DNA of 64,000 bases from Brevibacillus fortis (lineage in GTDB: Bacteria > Bacillota > Bacilli > Brevibacillales > Brevibacillaceae): the NCBI RefSeq assembly GCF_003013395.1, contig NZ_PXZM01000014.1:1-64000 (forward strand), given 5' to 3'. Shown here piece by piece: positions 44,925 to 55,615 of the stretch; positions within the stretch are counted from its first letter, which is position 1, and every line of letters begins with the position of its first letter. Below the pieces are notes generated by a model. That model saw only the letters and a list, made by a program, of their open reading frames with translations, was not told the DNA's origin and did not search any database. Both the position numbers and the translations under genes were made by a program.

Positions 44925-46664
44925 TTAGGTAGTCGCACTATTCGTAGAAGAGGTGTTTGATTTTAAACGGCGGATGAGCGCTTCATCTGGTGTCACATAC
45001 AGCGTTCGTTGCTGCTCGTAGATGACGTAGCCAGGCTTGGCACCACTTGGTTTTTTTACATGTTTGATGAGCGTGTAGTCTACGGGAATTTGACTTCCTT
45101 CTTTGGCACGACTGAAATAAGCCGCCAGATTCGCTGCTTCGAGCAGCGTCTCATCCGAAAATTCCCGAGCGCGAATGACTACATGGGATCCCGGGATATC
45201 CTTGGTGTGCAGCCATGTTTCTTGCGACGATGCGAGTTTGTTGGTCAAGTATTCATTTTGCTTATTGTTTTTGCCGACCAAAATTTCAATGCCGTCTGAA
45301 GAATGGTACGTATCCAGCTCTGGTCTGGTATCTTTTTTCTTCCGCGGTCCACGTTTTTTACGATCTCGCATGTAGCCTTGCTCAACGAGCTCCTCGCGAA
45401 TTTCTTCGGCATCTTTTAAGGTGGCATGTTCCAGTTGAACCAATACGCCGTCCAAATACAAGAGTTCAGCGTGCGCTTGCTCAATCTGCTCACTCACGAT
45501 GGAAAGGCTGTTTTTGGCCTTGTTATATCGCTTGTAATACGACTGCAAATTTTCCGAAGGGGTCTTCAACGGATCGAGCGGAATCGTGATGGTACCTCCC
45601 GCTTCGTCATACCAGTTGACTGTGACGAGCTCGCGATCACCACGCTTCATCTGATGCATATTGGCAGTGATCAATTCACCGTACAGGCGGAACTGATCTG
45701 CTGCATGCGCATCTTGCAGCGTTTGCTCGAGCTTCTCGATTTTCTTTTCATTTTTATTGCGCTCAACGGTGACAAAACGAATCAAGTCGTGCGCGCGCTG
45801 TTTGACAGTGTCACGGAGCGCCTTTCCTTCGTAAAATGCCTGCAAGCATTCTTGGGTGGAAGGATAGGAGATGGTAGCCCCGTTTGAGAGATGAGTCAGC
45901 TCGACGACGTGAAAATACGCTTTGCCGTTTGTCTCTACAATGGAGGGCACATACTCATGAGCGTTGATTGCCTCCATCACCTGTGAAAAGGCAACCCACA
46001 GTGTTTCACGATTGGCGAGGCCGGCTCTGTGCAAAATTTCTTTTGCTAATAAGGGACTGATTCCGGTATAGCCTTCTACGATTTGCTTGTCCAAACGACC
46101 ACCATTCCAGTCGAGGGAAGAAATAAAGGCTTGCTCAGTTACAGTGAGAGGGTCACGTTTATCTTGGCTCGGAGGAGAGACATAAGTTCTGCCAGGCGTA
46201 ACTTGTCTATACTGGCTAATGGCGAGCGTCACATGCATGGCGCTATCCAAAATCATTCCAGTTGCAGGATCGATGAGGATGATGTTGCTGTGCTTGCCCA
46301 TGATCTCTACAATAATTCGACGGAGAGCCGTGTCACCCAGCTCATCCCGGGTGCGTACGTCGATGTGAATGATTCGCTCCATCCCGATTTGCTGGACAGA
46401 TTCAATCACGCCGCCCTCACAATGCTTGCGCAATAGCATGCAAAACATCGGAGCTTCCAGCGGATTCGTGAATTCTTCTGTCGTAATATGAAGCCTCGGA
46501 TAGGTTGGGTTTGCAGACAGGAGGAGCTTTACCGTTTCTCCTTGTGTCCGTACTTGCATAACAATATCGCTATGGTGGGGCTGGTGGATTTTCGAGATGC
46601 GTCCTCCAACCAGTTTATGTAATTCCCGCGCAACAGAGCGGGTTACTACGCCATCAAATGCCAC
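44925..46664 (-). CDS. rqcH: RqcH / NFACT-family ribosome quality control protein
   Basis: A 579-residue NFACT protein (formerly fibronectin-binding protein FbpA/YloA). RqcH binds stalled 50S subunits carrying peptidyl-tRNA and adds an alanine tail. The NFACT-N domain begins AFDGVVTRSVARELHKLVGGRI, a coiled-coil middle (KNEKKIEKLEQTLQDA) follows, and the C-terminal NFACT-R domain carries TYHSSDGIEILVGKNNKQNEYLTNKL. A GTG at 46664 follows GAGGTGA; GTG 46673 is also in frame. It is divergent from the yicC gene. Confidence 0.9.
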   Translation of the reverse strand: MAFDGVVTRSVARELHKLVGGRISKIHQPHHSDIVMQVRTQGETVKLLLSANPTYPRLHITTEEFTNPLEAPMFCMLLRKHCEGGVIESVQQIGMERIIHIDVRTRDELGDTALRRIIVEIMGKHSNIILIDPATGMILDSAMHVTLAISQYRQVTPGRTYVSPPSQDKRDPLTVTEQAFISSLDWNGGRLDKQIVEGYTGISPLLAKEILHRAGLANRETLWVAFSQVMEAINAHEYVPSIVETNGKAYFHVVELTHLSNGATISYPSTQECLQAFYEGKALRDTVKQRAHDLIRFVTVERNKNEKKIEKLEQTLQDAHAADQFRLYGELITANMHQMKRGDRELVTVNWYDEAGGTITIPLDPLKTPSENLQSYYKRYNKAKNSLSIVSEQIEQAHAELLYLDGVLVQLEHATLKDAEEIREELVEQGYMRDRKKRGPRKKKDTRPELDTYHSSDGIEILVGKNNKQNEYLTNKLASSQETWLHTKDIPGSHVVIRAREFSDETLLEAANLAAYFSRAKEGSQIPVDYTLIKHVKKPSGAKPGYVIYEQQRTLYVTPDEALIRRLKSNTSSTNSATT

Positions 46665-46842
46665 AAAAGTCACCTCAGATCAAAAAAATGGCTAGAATAA
46701 TGAATAGAAGCCTGCCAGTCACAGTGTAGCATAAGTCAGAGCGAGGAGGAATCTCATCGTGGTGCGGTGGCTTCGGTTGACACTGCCAAGAGTTGTCTCC
46801 TATAATAAATTAACGATTTTGCGTCTATGGAAGTGAAAACTT

Positions 46843-47727
46843 GTGATTCGAAGCATGACGGGTTACGGTAGAAAAGAAGATAGCAGAGGCTCCATTCGAG
46901 CAACAGTCGAGATTCGTGCAGTGAATCACCGCTTTTCCGAGATTGTCGTGCGCCTGCCCAAAGCATGGAATATGTTTGAGGATTCGGTTCGTAAGCTGGT
47001 CGCGCAGTATGTCAGAAGAGGGCGTGTCGATGTCACTGTCTCTGTGGAAGGGAAAAATTCTTCTGCTACGGTCATGGACATTGACTGGGATGTAGCTGAA
47101 CAGCTCGTCTCCATTTCCCGCGAGATGACTCAGCGTTTTTCGCTAGAGACGCCTTTAACCGTCAAGGATCTGTTACACTTTCCTGGCGTGATACATACTA
47201 AAGAGTCAGATGACAATGTGGTGGAGCTGGCAGAGTGGCTCCAAGACTTGGTCAGGGGCGCTGCAATGGATCTCGTTTCGATGAAAGAGACCGAGGGTAA
47301 TCTGCTGCACGCTGATCTAGCCAGTCGCCTGACTGCTGTCAACACCTGGACGCGGGAGATTTCCCAGTTGGCCCCACTTTGTAGGGAAGAATATAAGGGC
47401 CGACTTGAGCAACGCGTGAGTGAGTGGGCCGGTTTGACACCTTTTGAATTGGACCCTGCTCGTGTAGCGCAAGAGGTTGCCTTTTTCGCTGATAAAAGTG
47501 ATATTAGTGAAGAGTTGACCCGTTTAGATAGTCATTGCCAACAGTTTGCCAAGCAATTAGGCAAAGAAGAAGCAATTGGTCGAAAACTGGATTTTCTGCT
47601 CCAGGAAATGAATCGGGAAGCCAATACGATTGCTTCCAAAGCGAATCATTTGCGCATTCAGCATCTGGCTGTCGAGATCAAGACAGAACTGGAGAAGATG
47701 CGGGAGCAAATACAGAATGTCGAGTAG
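46843..47727 (+). CDS. yicC: YicC/YloC family endoribonuclease-like protein
   Basis: A 294-residue YicC-type protein, recognisable from MTGYGRKE, VEIRAVNHRFSEIVVRLPK and the C-terminal GRKLDFLLQEMNREANTIASKANHL. YicC proteins act as RNA endonucleases in several bacteria. The start is a GTG 12 bases after GGAAG. The downstream order remA-gmk-rpoZ-coaBC-priA is the classical Bacillota cluster. Confidence 0.93.
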   Translation: MIRSMTGYGRKEDSRGSIRATVEIRAVNHRFSEIVVRLPKAWNMFEDSVRKLVAQYVRRGRVDVTVSVEGKNSSATVMDIDWDVAEQLVSISREMTQRFSLETPLTVKDLLHFPGVIHTKESDDNVVELAEWLQDLVRGAAMDLVSMKETEGNLLHADLASRLTAVNTWTREISQLAPLCREEYKGRLEQRVSEWAGLTPFELDPARVAQEVAFFADKSDISEELTRLDSHCQQFAKQLGKEEAIGRKLDFLLQEMNREANTIASKANHLRIQHLAVEIKTELEKMREQIQNVE

Positions 47728-47751
47728 CATGAAAGGATGGGCTGGGCCGTC

Positions 47752-48012
47752 ATGGCAATCAAGCTAATCAATATCGGTTTTGGCAACATCGTCAATGCCA
47801 ACCGCATTATTTCAATTGTAAGTCCGGAGTCCGCTCCTATCAAACGGATCATCCAGGAAGCGCGCGATCGCAACATGCTAGTGGACGCGACCTATGGGAG
47901 ACGTACACGTGCGGTAATCATTACAGACAGCGATCACGTGATTTTGTCAGCGGTACAGCCAGAAACAGTGGCACAGCGCTTGACTACAAAGGATGACGAA
48001 TCGGACGAATAA
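47752..48012 (+). CDS. remA: Extracellular matrix regulator RemA
   Basis: An 86-residue DUF370 protein: [66 protein letters not shown]. RemA is a ring-forming DNA-binding protein activating biofilm matrix and osmoprotection genes in Bacillus subtilis. The start ATG 47752 matches the family N-terminus; ATG 47737 is upstream in frame. It is placed between yicC and gmk as in B. subtilis. Confidence 0.93.
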   Translation: MAIKLINIGFGNIVNANRIISIVSPESAPIKRIIQEARDRNMLVDATYGRRTRAVIITDSDHVILSAVQPETVAQRLTTKDDESDE

Positions 48013-48028
48013 AGTAGGAGTGTAAACA

Positions 48029-48649
48029 ATGAGTATGGTTGATCGTGGTCTCCTTTTGGTTCTTTCCGGACCAGCTGGTGTGGGAAAAGGGACAGTATGC
48101 AAGGCGCTTCGTGAAGTGATGCCTGATCTGGTGTATTCTGTTTCCGCTACCACACGCCAGCCGCGTCCTGGAGAGGTAGAAGGAGTTAATTACTTTTTTA
48201 AAAGCCAGGAAGAGTTCAAGCAGATGATTGAAGAAGATGCTCTTCTGGAATGGGCAGAGTACGTAGGGAATTACTACGGAACACCTCGTCAGTTCGTGGA
48301 CGATATGCTCAATGAGGGGCGCGACGTCATTCTCGAGATTGAAGTTCAGGGTGCCCTTCAAGTAAAAGAAAGTTTCCCGCAAGGTACATTCCTGTTCTTG
48401 GCACCACCTGATTTAAACGAACTGGAAAACCGGATTGTGGGGCGCGGGACAGAATCACAAGAGATCATTCGCAAGCGCATGGAAGTGGCGCGCGCTGAAA
48501 TCGAGCTCATGGACCATTACGATTATGTAGTCGTCAATGACGTCATCGAATCAGCATGCGATCGAATCCAAGCGATTATTACAGCCGAACATCTGAAAAA
48601 AGATCGTCAGGTTCACAAATATCGCAAATGGTTACAGGAGGTTGAATAA
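48029..48649 (+). CDS. gmk: Guanylate kinase
   Basis: Phosphorylates GMP to GDP. The 206 residues show the P-loop GPAGVGKGT (about 14-22), the GMP-binding [21 protein letters not shown] block and the C-terminal [15 protein letters not shown] precedes the ATG. It overlaps a potential upstream frame of rpoZ. Confidence 0.95.
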   Translation: MSMVDRGLLLVLSGPAGVGKGTVCKALREVMPDLVYSVSATTRQPRPGEVEGVNYFFKSQEEFKQMIEEDALLEWAEYVGNYYGTPRQFVDDMLNEGRDVILEIEVQGALQVKESFPQGTFLFLAPPDLNELENRIVGRGTESQEIIRKRMEVARAEIELMDHYDYVVVNDVIESACDRIQAIITAEHLKKDRQVHKYRKWLQEVE

Positions 48650-48653
48650 AATT

Positions 48654-48860
48654 ATGTTGTATCCATCTATTGACGAATTGACTGAAAAGGCAGAGAGCAA
48701 GTACATCCTGGTGACCGTAGCATCCAAGCGTGCACGCCAGCTTCGCGAAAACAGCGAAATTCAAGTGGTGAGACCAAAATCCAAAAAGTTTGTAGGTTTG
48801 GCACTGGAAGAGTTCATCTCCGACGAGCTCGTTCACGAGTTTTTGGACGGTCGCAAATAA
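48654..48860 (+). CDS. rpoZ: RNA polymerase omega subunit
   Basis: A 68-residue omega subunit that helps assemble RNA polymerase. The [28 protein letters not shown] start and ALEEF near the end are typical. AGGAGGTT at 48637-48644 gives ATG 48654; a TTG at 48642 is in frame but overlaps the ribosome site. Confidence 0.94.
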   Translation: MLYPSIDELTEKAESKYILVTVASKRARQLRENSEIQVVRPKSKKFVGLALEEFISDELVHEFLDGRK

Positions 48861-48872
48861 GCATTCGCCTTA

Positions 48873-48902
48873 AAAAACAACCTCCATGTAGGTTGTTTTT
48901 TT
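48873..48902 (+). terminator. Terminator after rpoZ
   Basis: AAAACAACCT and AGGTTGTTTT around CCATGT, with a long T run. Confidence 0.85.
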
Positions 48903-48937
48903 CGGATTTCGGATAGGGGAGAAAGGAGAGAATGCAG

Positions 48938-50185
48938 ATGCATTCGCTTGCAGGAAAACGAATTGTTCTTGGAGTATCTGGCGGCATCGCTGCTTACAAG
49001 GCAGCTGCACTGACCAGCAAGCTGACACAGGCAGGTGCATTGGTGCATGTCATTTTGACAGAGGGTGCCTTGCAGTTTATTCAGCCCTTGACGTTTCAAG
49101 CCTTGTCTCATCTGCCTGTTTTTACAGATACATTTACGGAGCCAGACCCGCATGTGATTAGTCATATTGAACTGGCTGATCGAGCAGACCTTGTTTTGAT
49201 CGCGCCAGCAACGGCCAACGTGATTGGCAAAATGGCGAATGGCATTGCGGATGATATGTTGACGACGACCGTACTAGCTACGAAAGCGCCAGTCATGGTC
49301 GCACCTGCCATGAACGTCAATATGTACAATCACCCCGCGGTTATCGCAAATATGGATAAGCTTACGGCCTATGGATATCGGTTTGTTGAACCGGGTGTCG
49401 GGCTTCTGGCATGTGGCTGGATTGGCAAAGGACGTTTGGCGGAACCGGAGGAAATCGTCGAAGCTGTTCGTCAATGGTTTGCTTCCGATGAGACAAGACA
49501 AACGATCCGAGAAAAAGATTTGCATGACAAGCACGTACTGATCACAGCGGGACCGACTCGTGAAAAAATTGATCCCGTTCGTTACATAACCAATCACGCT
49601 TCAGGAAAAATGGGCTACGCCATCGCGGAAGCGGCTCGTGATAGAGGGGCGAAAGTTACACTGATCAGTGGGCCGACTTCCTTAGCACGTCCTGATGGAG
49701 TTGATTTCATCGCAGTGGAATCGGTACAAGAAATGTTTGATGCTGTCATGGAACAGCTACCGCACTGTGACATCGTCGTCAAATCCGCAGCGGTGTCCGA
49801 TTATCGACCAAAGCATGTGGCTGAACATAAGATGAAAAAGGGTGATGGTCCACTCGAACTGGAGCTGGAGAAAGCACCGGATATTTTAAAGACCATTGGT
49901 GAGCGGAAAACGAAACAATTCGTCGTGGGCTTTGCAGCAGAGACCCAAAATGTGTTACAGCATGCCCAGTCGAAGCTGGAGCGAAAAAATCTTGATATGA
50001 TCGTAGCCAATAATGTATTGCTTGAGGGAGCAGGGATGGGAAGCGACACGAATATCGTGACCCTGCTAACACGTGGCAAAGAGCAACTGGCATTGGATAA
50101 ATTGAGTAAGCGGGCTGTGGCAGACAAGCTGTTTGATGCTGTCCTCGCAGTGCAAGAGCATAAACCGCTCCGAGACCTGTCATGA
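48938..50185 (+). CDS. coaBC: Bifunctional CoaBC (phosphopantothenoylcysteine synthetase/decarboxylase)
   Basis: Two steps of coenzyme A synthesis: coupling 4'-phosphopantothenate to cysteine, then decarboxylation. The 415 residues show an N-terminal flavoprotein CoaC domain (IVLGVSGGIAAYKAAAL, LIAPATANVIGKMANGIADDML, MNVNMYNHP) and a C-terminal CoaB domain (VLITAGPTREKIDPVRYITNHASGKMGYAIA). AAGGAG gives ATG 48938 (9 bases); ATG 48932 is closer than usual. The stop overlaps priA. Confidence 0.95.
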   Translation: MHSLAGKRIVLGVSGGIAAYKAAALTSKLTQAGALVHVILTEGALQFIQPLTFQALSHLPVFTDTFTEPDPHVISHIELADRADLVLIAPATANVIGKMANGIADDMLTTTVLATKAPVMVAPAMNVNMYNHPAVIANMDKLTAYGYRFVEPGVGLLACGWIGKGRLAEPEEIVEAVRQWFASDETRQTIREKDLHDKHVLITAGPTREKIDPVRYITNHASGKMGYAIAEAARDRGAKVTLISGPTSLARPDGVDFIAVESVQEMFDAVMEQLPHCDIVVKSAAVSDYRPKHVAEHKMKKGDGPLELELEKAPDILKTIGERKTKQFVVGFAAETQNVLQHAQSKLERKNLDMIVANNVLLEGAGMGSDTNIVTLLTRGKEQLALDKLSKRAVADKLFDAVLAVQEHKPLRDLS

Positions 50186-52617
50186 TTGCCCAAATTATTG
50201 TGGACGTTCCGGTCAATCGAACGAATCGACCTTTTGATTACCATGTTCCGCCCTGGTTGCGTCCACTGATTCGCATCGGCAGCCGAGTGGTTGTCCCATT
50301 TGGTCCCCGTCAACTGCAAGGCTACGTCACCGGGATCGTGGAGGACGACAAGGCCGTTTTAGATCGTTCGCGACTCAAAGATGTGGTGCAAGTACAAGAC
50401 GATACGCCGCCTCTTACGCCAGAGCTTTTAAAGATGAGCGAATGGATGTCCAAGCAGTACTTGTGTCCGTGGGTAACCGCTGTACAGGCGATGCTCCCGG
50501 CTGTACTCAAAGGTAAGTCGGAGAAGTGGCTGACGGCGACAGAGGCATTGGACGAAGAAGCATGCGGGAGATCGGGTCTTCTTTGGGAGTTGTTTCGCAA
50601 ACGGCAAATACCGCTGACAGAAGTGGAGAAACAATTTGCGGAGGAGTATTTGCTCGTTCCAGGCTGGATACAGAGTGGGCTGCTTGCAACGGAGTATCAA
50701 GTAAGGGACAGAATTACCCGTAAACAGCAATCATTTGTCCGAAGCTTATTGGACGAGGCTAAACTGGAAGAAGCGATTGGCTCTTTGCCAGCACGAGCGG
50801 AGCAGATGCGCCGTGTCCTTCAACTGATGCTCATGCACAAGGAGCAATCCTTGGCTGTGCAAATGCTGCGGGATGAATACGGAATTACACGTTCTCCATT
50901 GAAAAGCCTGGAATCAAAAGGCTGGATCGCCATCGAGCAAGTGGAAGTTTACCGGGACCCGTACGCCAATCGACGTTTCCAGGAAAAACAGAAACCGGTC
51001 TTTACCTCTGTTCAGGAAGCGGCACTGACACCCATCTTGCAAACGATTGAATCGGGGACATATGCTTCTTATTTGCTGCACGGCGTTACGGGTAGCGGTA
51101 AGACAGAAGTGTATCTCGAAGCGATCGAACGGACGTTAGAAAAAGGTCGCGAGGCGATCTTTCTCGTTCCGGAAATTTCTTTGACTCCGCAAATGGTGGA
51201 GCGCTTCAAAGCCCGTTTTGGTGCGGACGTAGCTGTTTTGCACAGTGCGTTGTCACAAGGAGAGCGCTATGACGAGTGGCGCAAGATCATTCGCAATCAG
51301 GTCAAAGTGGTGGTAGGTGCACGCTCTGCCATCTTTGCTCCGTTTCGGAATGTTGGGTTGATTGTGATCGATGAAGAGCATGAGAGTTCCTATAAGCAAG
51401 AAGAGACCCCTCGTTATCATGCACGGGAAGTAGCCCTGTGGCGAGCGAAAGAGAATCAGGGTGTACTTGTCATGGGAAGCGCGACTCCGGCCCTGGAGAC
51501 ATATGCTTTGGCTACACGTGGCAGATACGAGCTGTTGCGCATGCCAGAGCGTGTCGGGAATCGCCCGATGCCAGAGGTACATGTCGTGGATATGCGAGAG
51601 GAGCTTCAGGCCCAGAATCGTTCGATGTTCAGCCGGAAGCTGCATGAGATGATTGCAGATCGATTGGCAAAAGAAGAACAGATGGTCATTTTCCTTAACC
51701 GAAGAGGCTTCTCTACCTTTGTCATGTGCCGCTCCTGCGGCTATACGATGCGCTGTATTCATTGTGACATCTCGCTTACTTATCATAAATCGAATCACAC
51801 GGCGCGCTGCCATTACTGTGGATACACCATTGTACAGCCTAAGCATTGTCCAGAGTGCCAGAGTGAGCATATTCGCTTTTTTGGTACAGGAACGCAAAAG
51901 GTGGAAGCAGAGCTGGCAAAACTTTTCCCTGGCATCCGGGTCATTCGAATGGATGTGGATACGACCTCGCGAAAAGGCTCTCACGAAGAGCTGCTGAACA
52001 AGTTCCGCACGGGTCAAGGTGACGTCCTGCTCGGTACCCAGATGATTGCCAAGGGCCTTGATTTTCCACGAGTGACGCTGGCGGGAATCATTGCAGCAGA
52101 TACCTCTTTGCATCTGCCTGATTTCCGTGCAGCGGAAAAGACATTCCAACTCCTGACGCAAGTAGGTGGACGCGCAGGACGGCATGAGCTGGACGGAGAT
52201 GTCGTGATCCAGACGTATACGCCGGAGCACTACAGCATTGTTCACGCGACCAAGCATGATTATCCCGCATTTTATCAGGATGAAATGATACAGCGCAGAC
52301 GAACTGGCTATCCGCCTTATTTCCGCCTTGTATTAATTACGTTTAGCCACGAGGATGTACCTGTTGTTATCCGTGGTGCTCATACGATGGCTGACTATTT
52401 ACGGCAGCGTTTGGCACAGACAACGATCCTCTTGGGTCCAGTCGCTTCGCCCATTGCTAGGGTGAAGGATAGATTTCGTTTTCAGATCATGCTAAAATAT
52501 CGTGATGAACCGCAACTGTCAGACCTGCTCGCTCAGGCGACGGCTGCGTTTGAAGAATGGAACAAACAGCAGAAAGTATTGATGACGATTGACGTCGACC
52601 CTTACGTACTGCTTTAG
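50182..52617 (+). CDS. priA: Primosomal protein N' (replication restart helicase PriA)
   Basis: An 811-residue superfamily 2 helicase that reloads the replicative helicase at stalled forks. An N-terminal DNA-binding domain opens AQIIVDVPVNRTNRPFDYHVP. Walker A is GVTGSGKTEVY (about 306), the Walker B box is DEEHES, and zinc cysteines are seen in CRSCGYTMRCIHCDI and CHYCGYT...CPEC. The start overlaps the coaBC stop (ATGA). A TAGGGAGG site for def sits at its end. Confidence 0.96.
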   Translation: MIAQIIVDVPVNRTNRPFDYHVPPWLRPLIRIGSRVVVPFGPRQLQGYVTGIVEDDKAVLDRSRLKDVVQVQDDTPPLTPELLKMSEWMSKQYLCPWVTAVQAMLPAVLKGKSEKWLTATEALDEEACGRSGLLWELFRKRQIPLTEVEKQFAEEYLLVPGWIQSGLLATEYQVRDRITRKQQSFVRSLLDEAKLEEAIGSLPARAEQMRRVLQLMLMHKEQSLAVQMLRDEYGITRSPLKSLESKGWIAIEQVEVYRDPYANRRFQEKQKPVFTSVQEAALTPILQTIESGTYASYLLHGVTGSGKTEVYLEAIERTLEKGREAIFLVPEISLTPQMVERFKARFGADVAVLHSALSQGERYDEWRKIIRNQVKVVVGARSAIFAPFRNVGLIVIDEEHESSYKQEETPRYHAREVALWRAKENQGVLVMGSATPALETYALATRGRYELLRMPERVGNRPMPEVHVVDMREELQAQNRSMFSRKLHEMIADRLAKEEQMVIFLNRRGFSTFVMCRSCGYTMRCIHCDISLTYHKSNHTARCHYCGYTIVQPKHCPECQSEHIRFFGTGTQKVEAELAKLFPGIRVIRMDVDTTSRKGSHEELLNKFRTGQGDVLLGTQMIAKGLDFPRVTLAGIIAADTSLHLPDFRAAEKTFQLLTQVGGRAGRHELDGDVVIQTYTPEHYSIVHATKHDYPAFYQDEMIQRRRTGYPPYFRLVLITFSHEDVPVVIRGAHTMADYLRQRLAQTTILLGPVASPIARVKDRFRFQIMLKYRDEPQLSDLLAQATAAFEEWNKQQKVLMTIDVDPYVLL

Positions 52618-52633
52618 GGAGGATATGAAACAC

Positions 52634-53110
52634 ATGGCGATTCGCACAATTGTAAAACATCCAGATCCGATTTTGCGTGAAAAGGCAATGGTTGTAACCA
52701 AGTTTAATTCCAACTTGCACAAGCTGCTTGATGATATGGCAGATACGATGTACGATGCAGACGGTGTAGGCTTGGCTGCTCCACAAGTGGGCATCTCCAA
52801 GCGTGTCATCGTGATGGATTGCGGTGATGGACTGATTGAAATGATCAATCCGGAAATCGTTGAGCATGAAGGTGAGCAATACGATTATCCAGAAGGTTGC
52901 CTGAGCATTCCTGGTCTGCAAGGGGACGTTCGTCGCCACAAGTGGATCAAGCTGCGCGGTCATGATCGGAACGGGAATGTGATTGAGCTCGAGGCAGACG
53001 ACCTGTTGTCCCGCTGCGCTCAGCATGAGATCGATCATTTGAATGGTGTCCTCTTTATTGATGTGGCTGACAAGGTGTACAAAGTTAACCCGAACCAGGA
53101 AGGGGAATAA
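52634..53110 (+). CDS. def: Peptide deformylase
   Basis: Iron/zinc hydrolase that removes N-terminal formyl groups from new proteins. The 158 residues hold the three motifs [10 protein letters not shown] (44-53), EGCLSIPG (87-94, Cys89) and HEIDHLNG (131-138). ATG 52634 matches the family start; ATG 52625 is only 2 bases from the ribosome site. It is followed by fmt, its functional opposite. Confidence 0.95.
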   Translation: MAIRTIVKHPDPILREKAMVVTKFNSNLHKLLDDMADTMYDADGVGLAAPQVGISKRVIVMDCGDGLIEMINPEIVEHEGEQYDYPEGCLSIPGLQGDVRRHKWIKLRGHDRNGNVIELEADDLLSRCAQHEIDHLNGVLFIDVADKVYKVNPNQEGE

Positions 53111-53114
53111 CCAT

Positions 53115-54065
53115 TTGAAAGATGCTCGCATCCTGTTTATGGGTACACCTGACTTTGCTGTATCGAGTCTTACGGCTGTACTCGAAGCAGGCTATAACGT
53201 GATTGGAGTCGTAACACAACCCGATCGTCCCGTTGGACGCAAGCAAGTATTGACGCCGCCCCCCGTGAAGGAGGCGGCTTTGCGTCATGGACTTTTGGTA
53301 TTGCAACCGGAAAAGATCAAGGCAGAAGAAGCCTTGGACGAAGTGTTGGCACTCGAGCCTGATCTGATCATTACCGCGGCGTATGGGCAGATTTTGCCTA
53401 AAAAGCTGCTTGATGCACCGAAATATGGCTGCATCAATGTGCACGCTTCTCTTTTGCCGAAATATCGCGGGGGTGCCCCGATTCATAAATCGATTGTTGA
53501 GGGTGAAGCCGAAACAGGCGTGACCATCATGTACATGGTGGAAGCTCTCGATGCAGGGGATATGCTGTCCAAGGTAGTCGTGCCGATTGAGGAGCGCGAT
53601 ACCGTGGGGACCTTGCATGACAAATTGGCTGCGGCAGGCTCTGAACTGTTGATGGCTACCGTTCCCCGACTGTTTGCTGGTGAGCTCGTAGCAGAGCAAC
53701 AGGACCATTCGTCCGCGACTTTTGCCCCGAATATCAAGCGTACGGACGAAAAAATTGACTGGACCCGTTCTGCGGAACAGATTTACAACCAAGTCCGCGG
53801 CTTGAATCCGTGGCCTGTCGCATTTACTACGTGTGAAGGCAAGATTTGGAAATTGTGGTGGGTAGAAAAAATGCCTGCGTCCGGCGAAGCCAAAGAGCCG
53901 GGAACCATCATCGCCCGCGAGGAAGACGGTATCGTTGTCGCTTGCGGTAGTGGTGCAGTGAAAATAACCGAATTGCAGCCAGAAGGCAAAAAACGTATGA
54001 GTGCACTCGACTTTTTGCGTGGAGCGGGCAGCAGCATTGAAATCGGCACAAAGGTAGGAGAATAG
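53115..54065 (+). CDS. fmt: Methionyl-tRNA formyltransferase
   Basis: Formylates initiator methionyl-tRNA using 10-formyl-tetrahydrofolate. The 316 residues begin [16 protein letters not shown], with the folate-site [10 protein letters not shown] and the C-terminal tRNA-binding domain. The start is TTG 53115 (KDARI...), fitting AAGGGG about 9 bases upstream; the frame is open further upstream inside def. Confidence 0.94.
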   Translation: MKDARILFMGTPDFAVSSLTAVLEAGYNVIGVVTQPDRPVGRKQVLTPPPVKEAALRHGLLVLQPEKIKAEEALDEVLALEPDLIITAAYGQILPKKLLDAPKYGCINVHASLLPKYRGGAPIHKSIVEGEAETGVTIMYMVEALDAGDMLSKVVVPIEERDTVGTLHDKLAAAGSELLMATVPRLFAGELVAEQQDHSSATFAPNIKRTDEKIDWTRSAEQIYNQVRGLNPWPVAFTTCEGKIWKLWWVEKMPASGEAKEPGTIIAREEDGIVVACGSGAVKITELQPEGKKRMSALDFLRGAGSSIEIGTKVGE

Positions 54066-54068
54066 TCC

Positions 54069-55415
54069 GTGGCAAAAAAGGGAGCTCGCGAAATCGCCCT
54101 CGATGTTTTGAACAGGGTAGAAGAACATAAGTCCTACAGCAATCTGGAGCTGCGCAACGTCTTGGATCGGGAAAATCTCAGTGCAGCAGATGCAGGGCTG
54201 GTGACAGAGCTTGTGTACGGTACCATTCAGCGCAAGTTGACGCTGGATCATGTTCTGTCCCATTTTGTCGGGAATAAAAAGGTCCAGACCTGGGTCCGTA
54301 ATTTGCTGCGTCTCAGCTTGTATCAAATTCACTATTTGGACCGTATTCCTGAGCGCGCTGCCGTACACCAGGCGGTTGAAATCGCCAAGAAACGCGGTCA
54401 CCAAGGGATTGCTTCGATGGTCAACGGTGTCTTGCGCAATGCGTTGCGCCAGCCGGATGTGTGGGAACGTCAGCCAAAAGGCGACCGTGCCCTGCAAATC
54501 GCTGTAGCCTATTCTCACCCAGAATGGCTTGTGCGCCAGTGGCTCGCCGTATATGGCGAAGAGACGACGATTGCGATTTGCGAAGCCAACAACAGAACAC
54601 CGCATAGCTCTGTTCGAGTCAATGCATGGAAGACGACGAAGGATCAAGTGCTGGACAAGCTGGCGGAAGAAGGGTTAGAAGGACAATCGTCATCTGTCAG
54701 TCCTCATGCCATTCTGATGGAAGGTGGACATGCAGCAGGCTCACGCTTGTTTAAGGAAGGCTACTTCACGATCCAGGATGAGAGCTCCATGCTCGTAGCA
54801 CCAGCTCTTGCTGCCCATCCAGGCATGCGCGTTCTGGATGCATGTGCGGCACCTGGTGGAAAAACAACACACATAGCGGAAATGATGGAAAACCGCGGGC
54901 AAATCATTGCGAGTGACGTGCATCCGCACAAACGCGATCTGATAGCGAGTGCTGCGAAAAGGCTCGGGATTACGATCATCGAGCCAATCGTAAGCGACGC
55001 GCTGGACCTGCCTGAAAAAGCGCTGGGAACTTTCGATCGAATCCTGTTGGATGCGCCATGCACCGGATTTGGCGTGATTCGTCGCAAGCCTGATCTGAAA
55101 TGGAACAAAACGCCGGAAGATGTCCGTGCGATTGCTCAGCTACAGTACGAACTGCTCAAGACATTGGCGCCGATGCTTGCTCAGGGTGGTGTCATGGTTT
55201 ACAGCACATGTACGATTGAGCCAGCAGAAAATCAGGAGATTGTTCGCCGCTTTGTCGAGGAACACCCTGATTTCGTATTCGATGATACACTGGCACAAGA
55301 CCTTCCTGAGGCTGTCAGCGTGCATGTCGATGATACCGGAGCCTGCGTTCAAATTTTGCCTCACCATTTCGAGAGTGATGGATTCTTTATCGCGCGATTG
55401 AAACGAAAAGGATAA
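54069..55415 (+). CDS. rsmB: 16S rRNA (cytosine-967-C5)-methyltransferase RsmB
   Basis: A 448-residue NusB-like N-terminal domain plus SAM-dependent methyltransferase domain. SAM-site motif DACAAPGGKTTHIAE and the two catalytic cysteine motifs DAPCTGFGV and STCTIEPAEN are visible. The start is GTG 54069, 4 bp after the fmt stop, with GTAGGAG upstream. Confidence 0.93.
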   Translation: MAKKGAREIALDVLNRVEEHKSYSNLELRNVLDRENLSAADAGLVTELVYGTIQRKLTLDHVLSHFVGNKKVQTWVRNLLRLSLYQIHYLDRIPERAAVHQAVEIAKKRGHQGIASMVNGVLRNALRQPDVWERQPKGDRALQIAVAYSHPEWLVRQWLAVYGEETTIAICEANNRTPHSSVRVNAWKTTKDQVLDKLAEEGLEGQSSSVSPHAILMEGGHAAGSRLFKEGYFTIQDESSMLVAPALAAHPGMRVLDACAAPGGKTTHIAEMMENRGQIIASDVHPHKRDLIASAAKRLGITIIEPIVSDALDLPEKALGTFDRILLDAPCTGFGVIRRKPDLKWNKTPEDVRAIAQLQYELLKTLAPMLAQGGVMVYSTCTIEPAENQEIVRRFVEEHPDFVFDDTLAQDLPEAVSVHVDDTGACVQILPHHFESDGFFIARLKRKG

Positions 55416-55422
55416 TGAGACA

Positions 55423-55462
55423 AGGGGTGGCGCACCAAGAGGTGGAAAATGCCACTCCTTTT
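55423..55462 (+). terminator. Terminator after rsmB
   Basis: AGGGGTGGC and GCCACTCCT pair with G-U allowance, followed by TTTT. Confidence 0.65.
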
Positions 55463-55615
55463 ACCTTTGTTTGCGAGCGCTCGGATTGGTTTACACTAGG
55501 AAAAGCGACGCATTTATGAATCTGGATGTCAAAACCGTTTGAAGCGAGACGCCCCACGAGGTACAATGATAGAATGGATTTATGCAAGCAATGATTTTGA
55601 GGATGTGGAGATCGT

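Noticed and set aside
51253..52257. 334-codon open frame antisense to priA
   Set aside because: Composition and position are those of a shadow frame; no start signal.
53085..54647. 520-codon open frame antisense to fmt and rsmB
   Set aside because: Antisense shadow across two clearly recognised genes; the product is His/Cys/Arg-rich nonsense.
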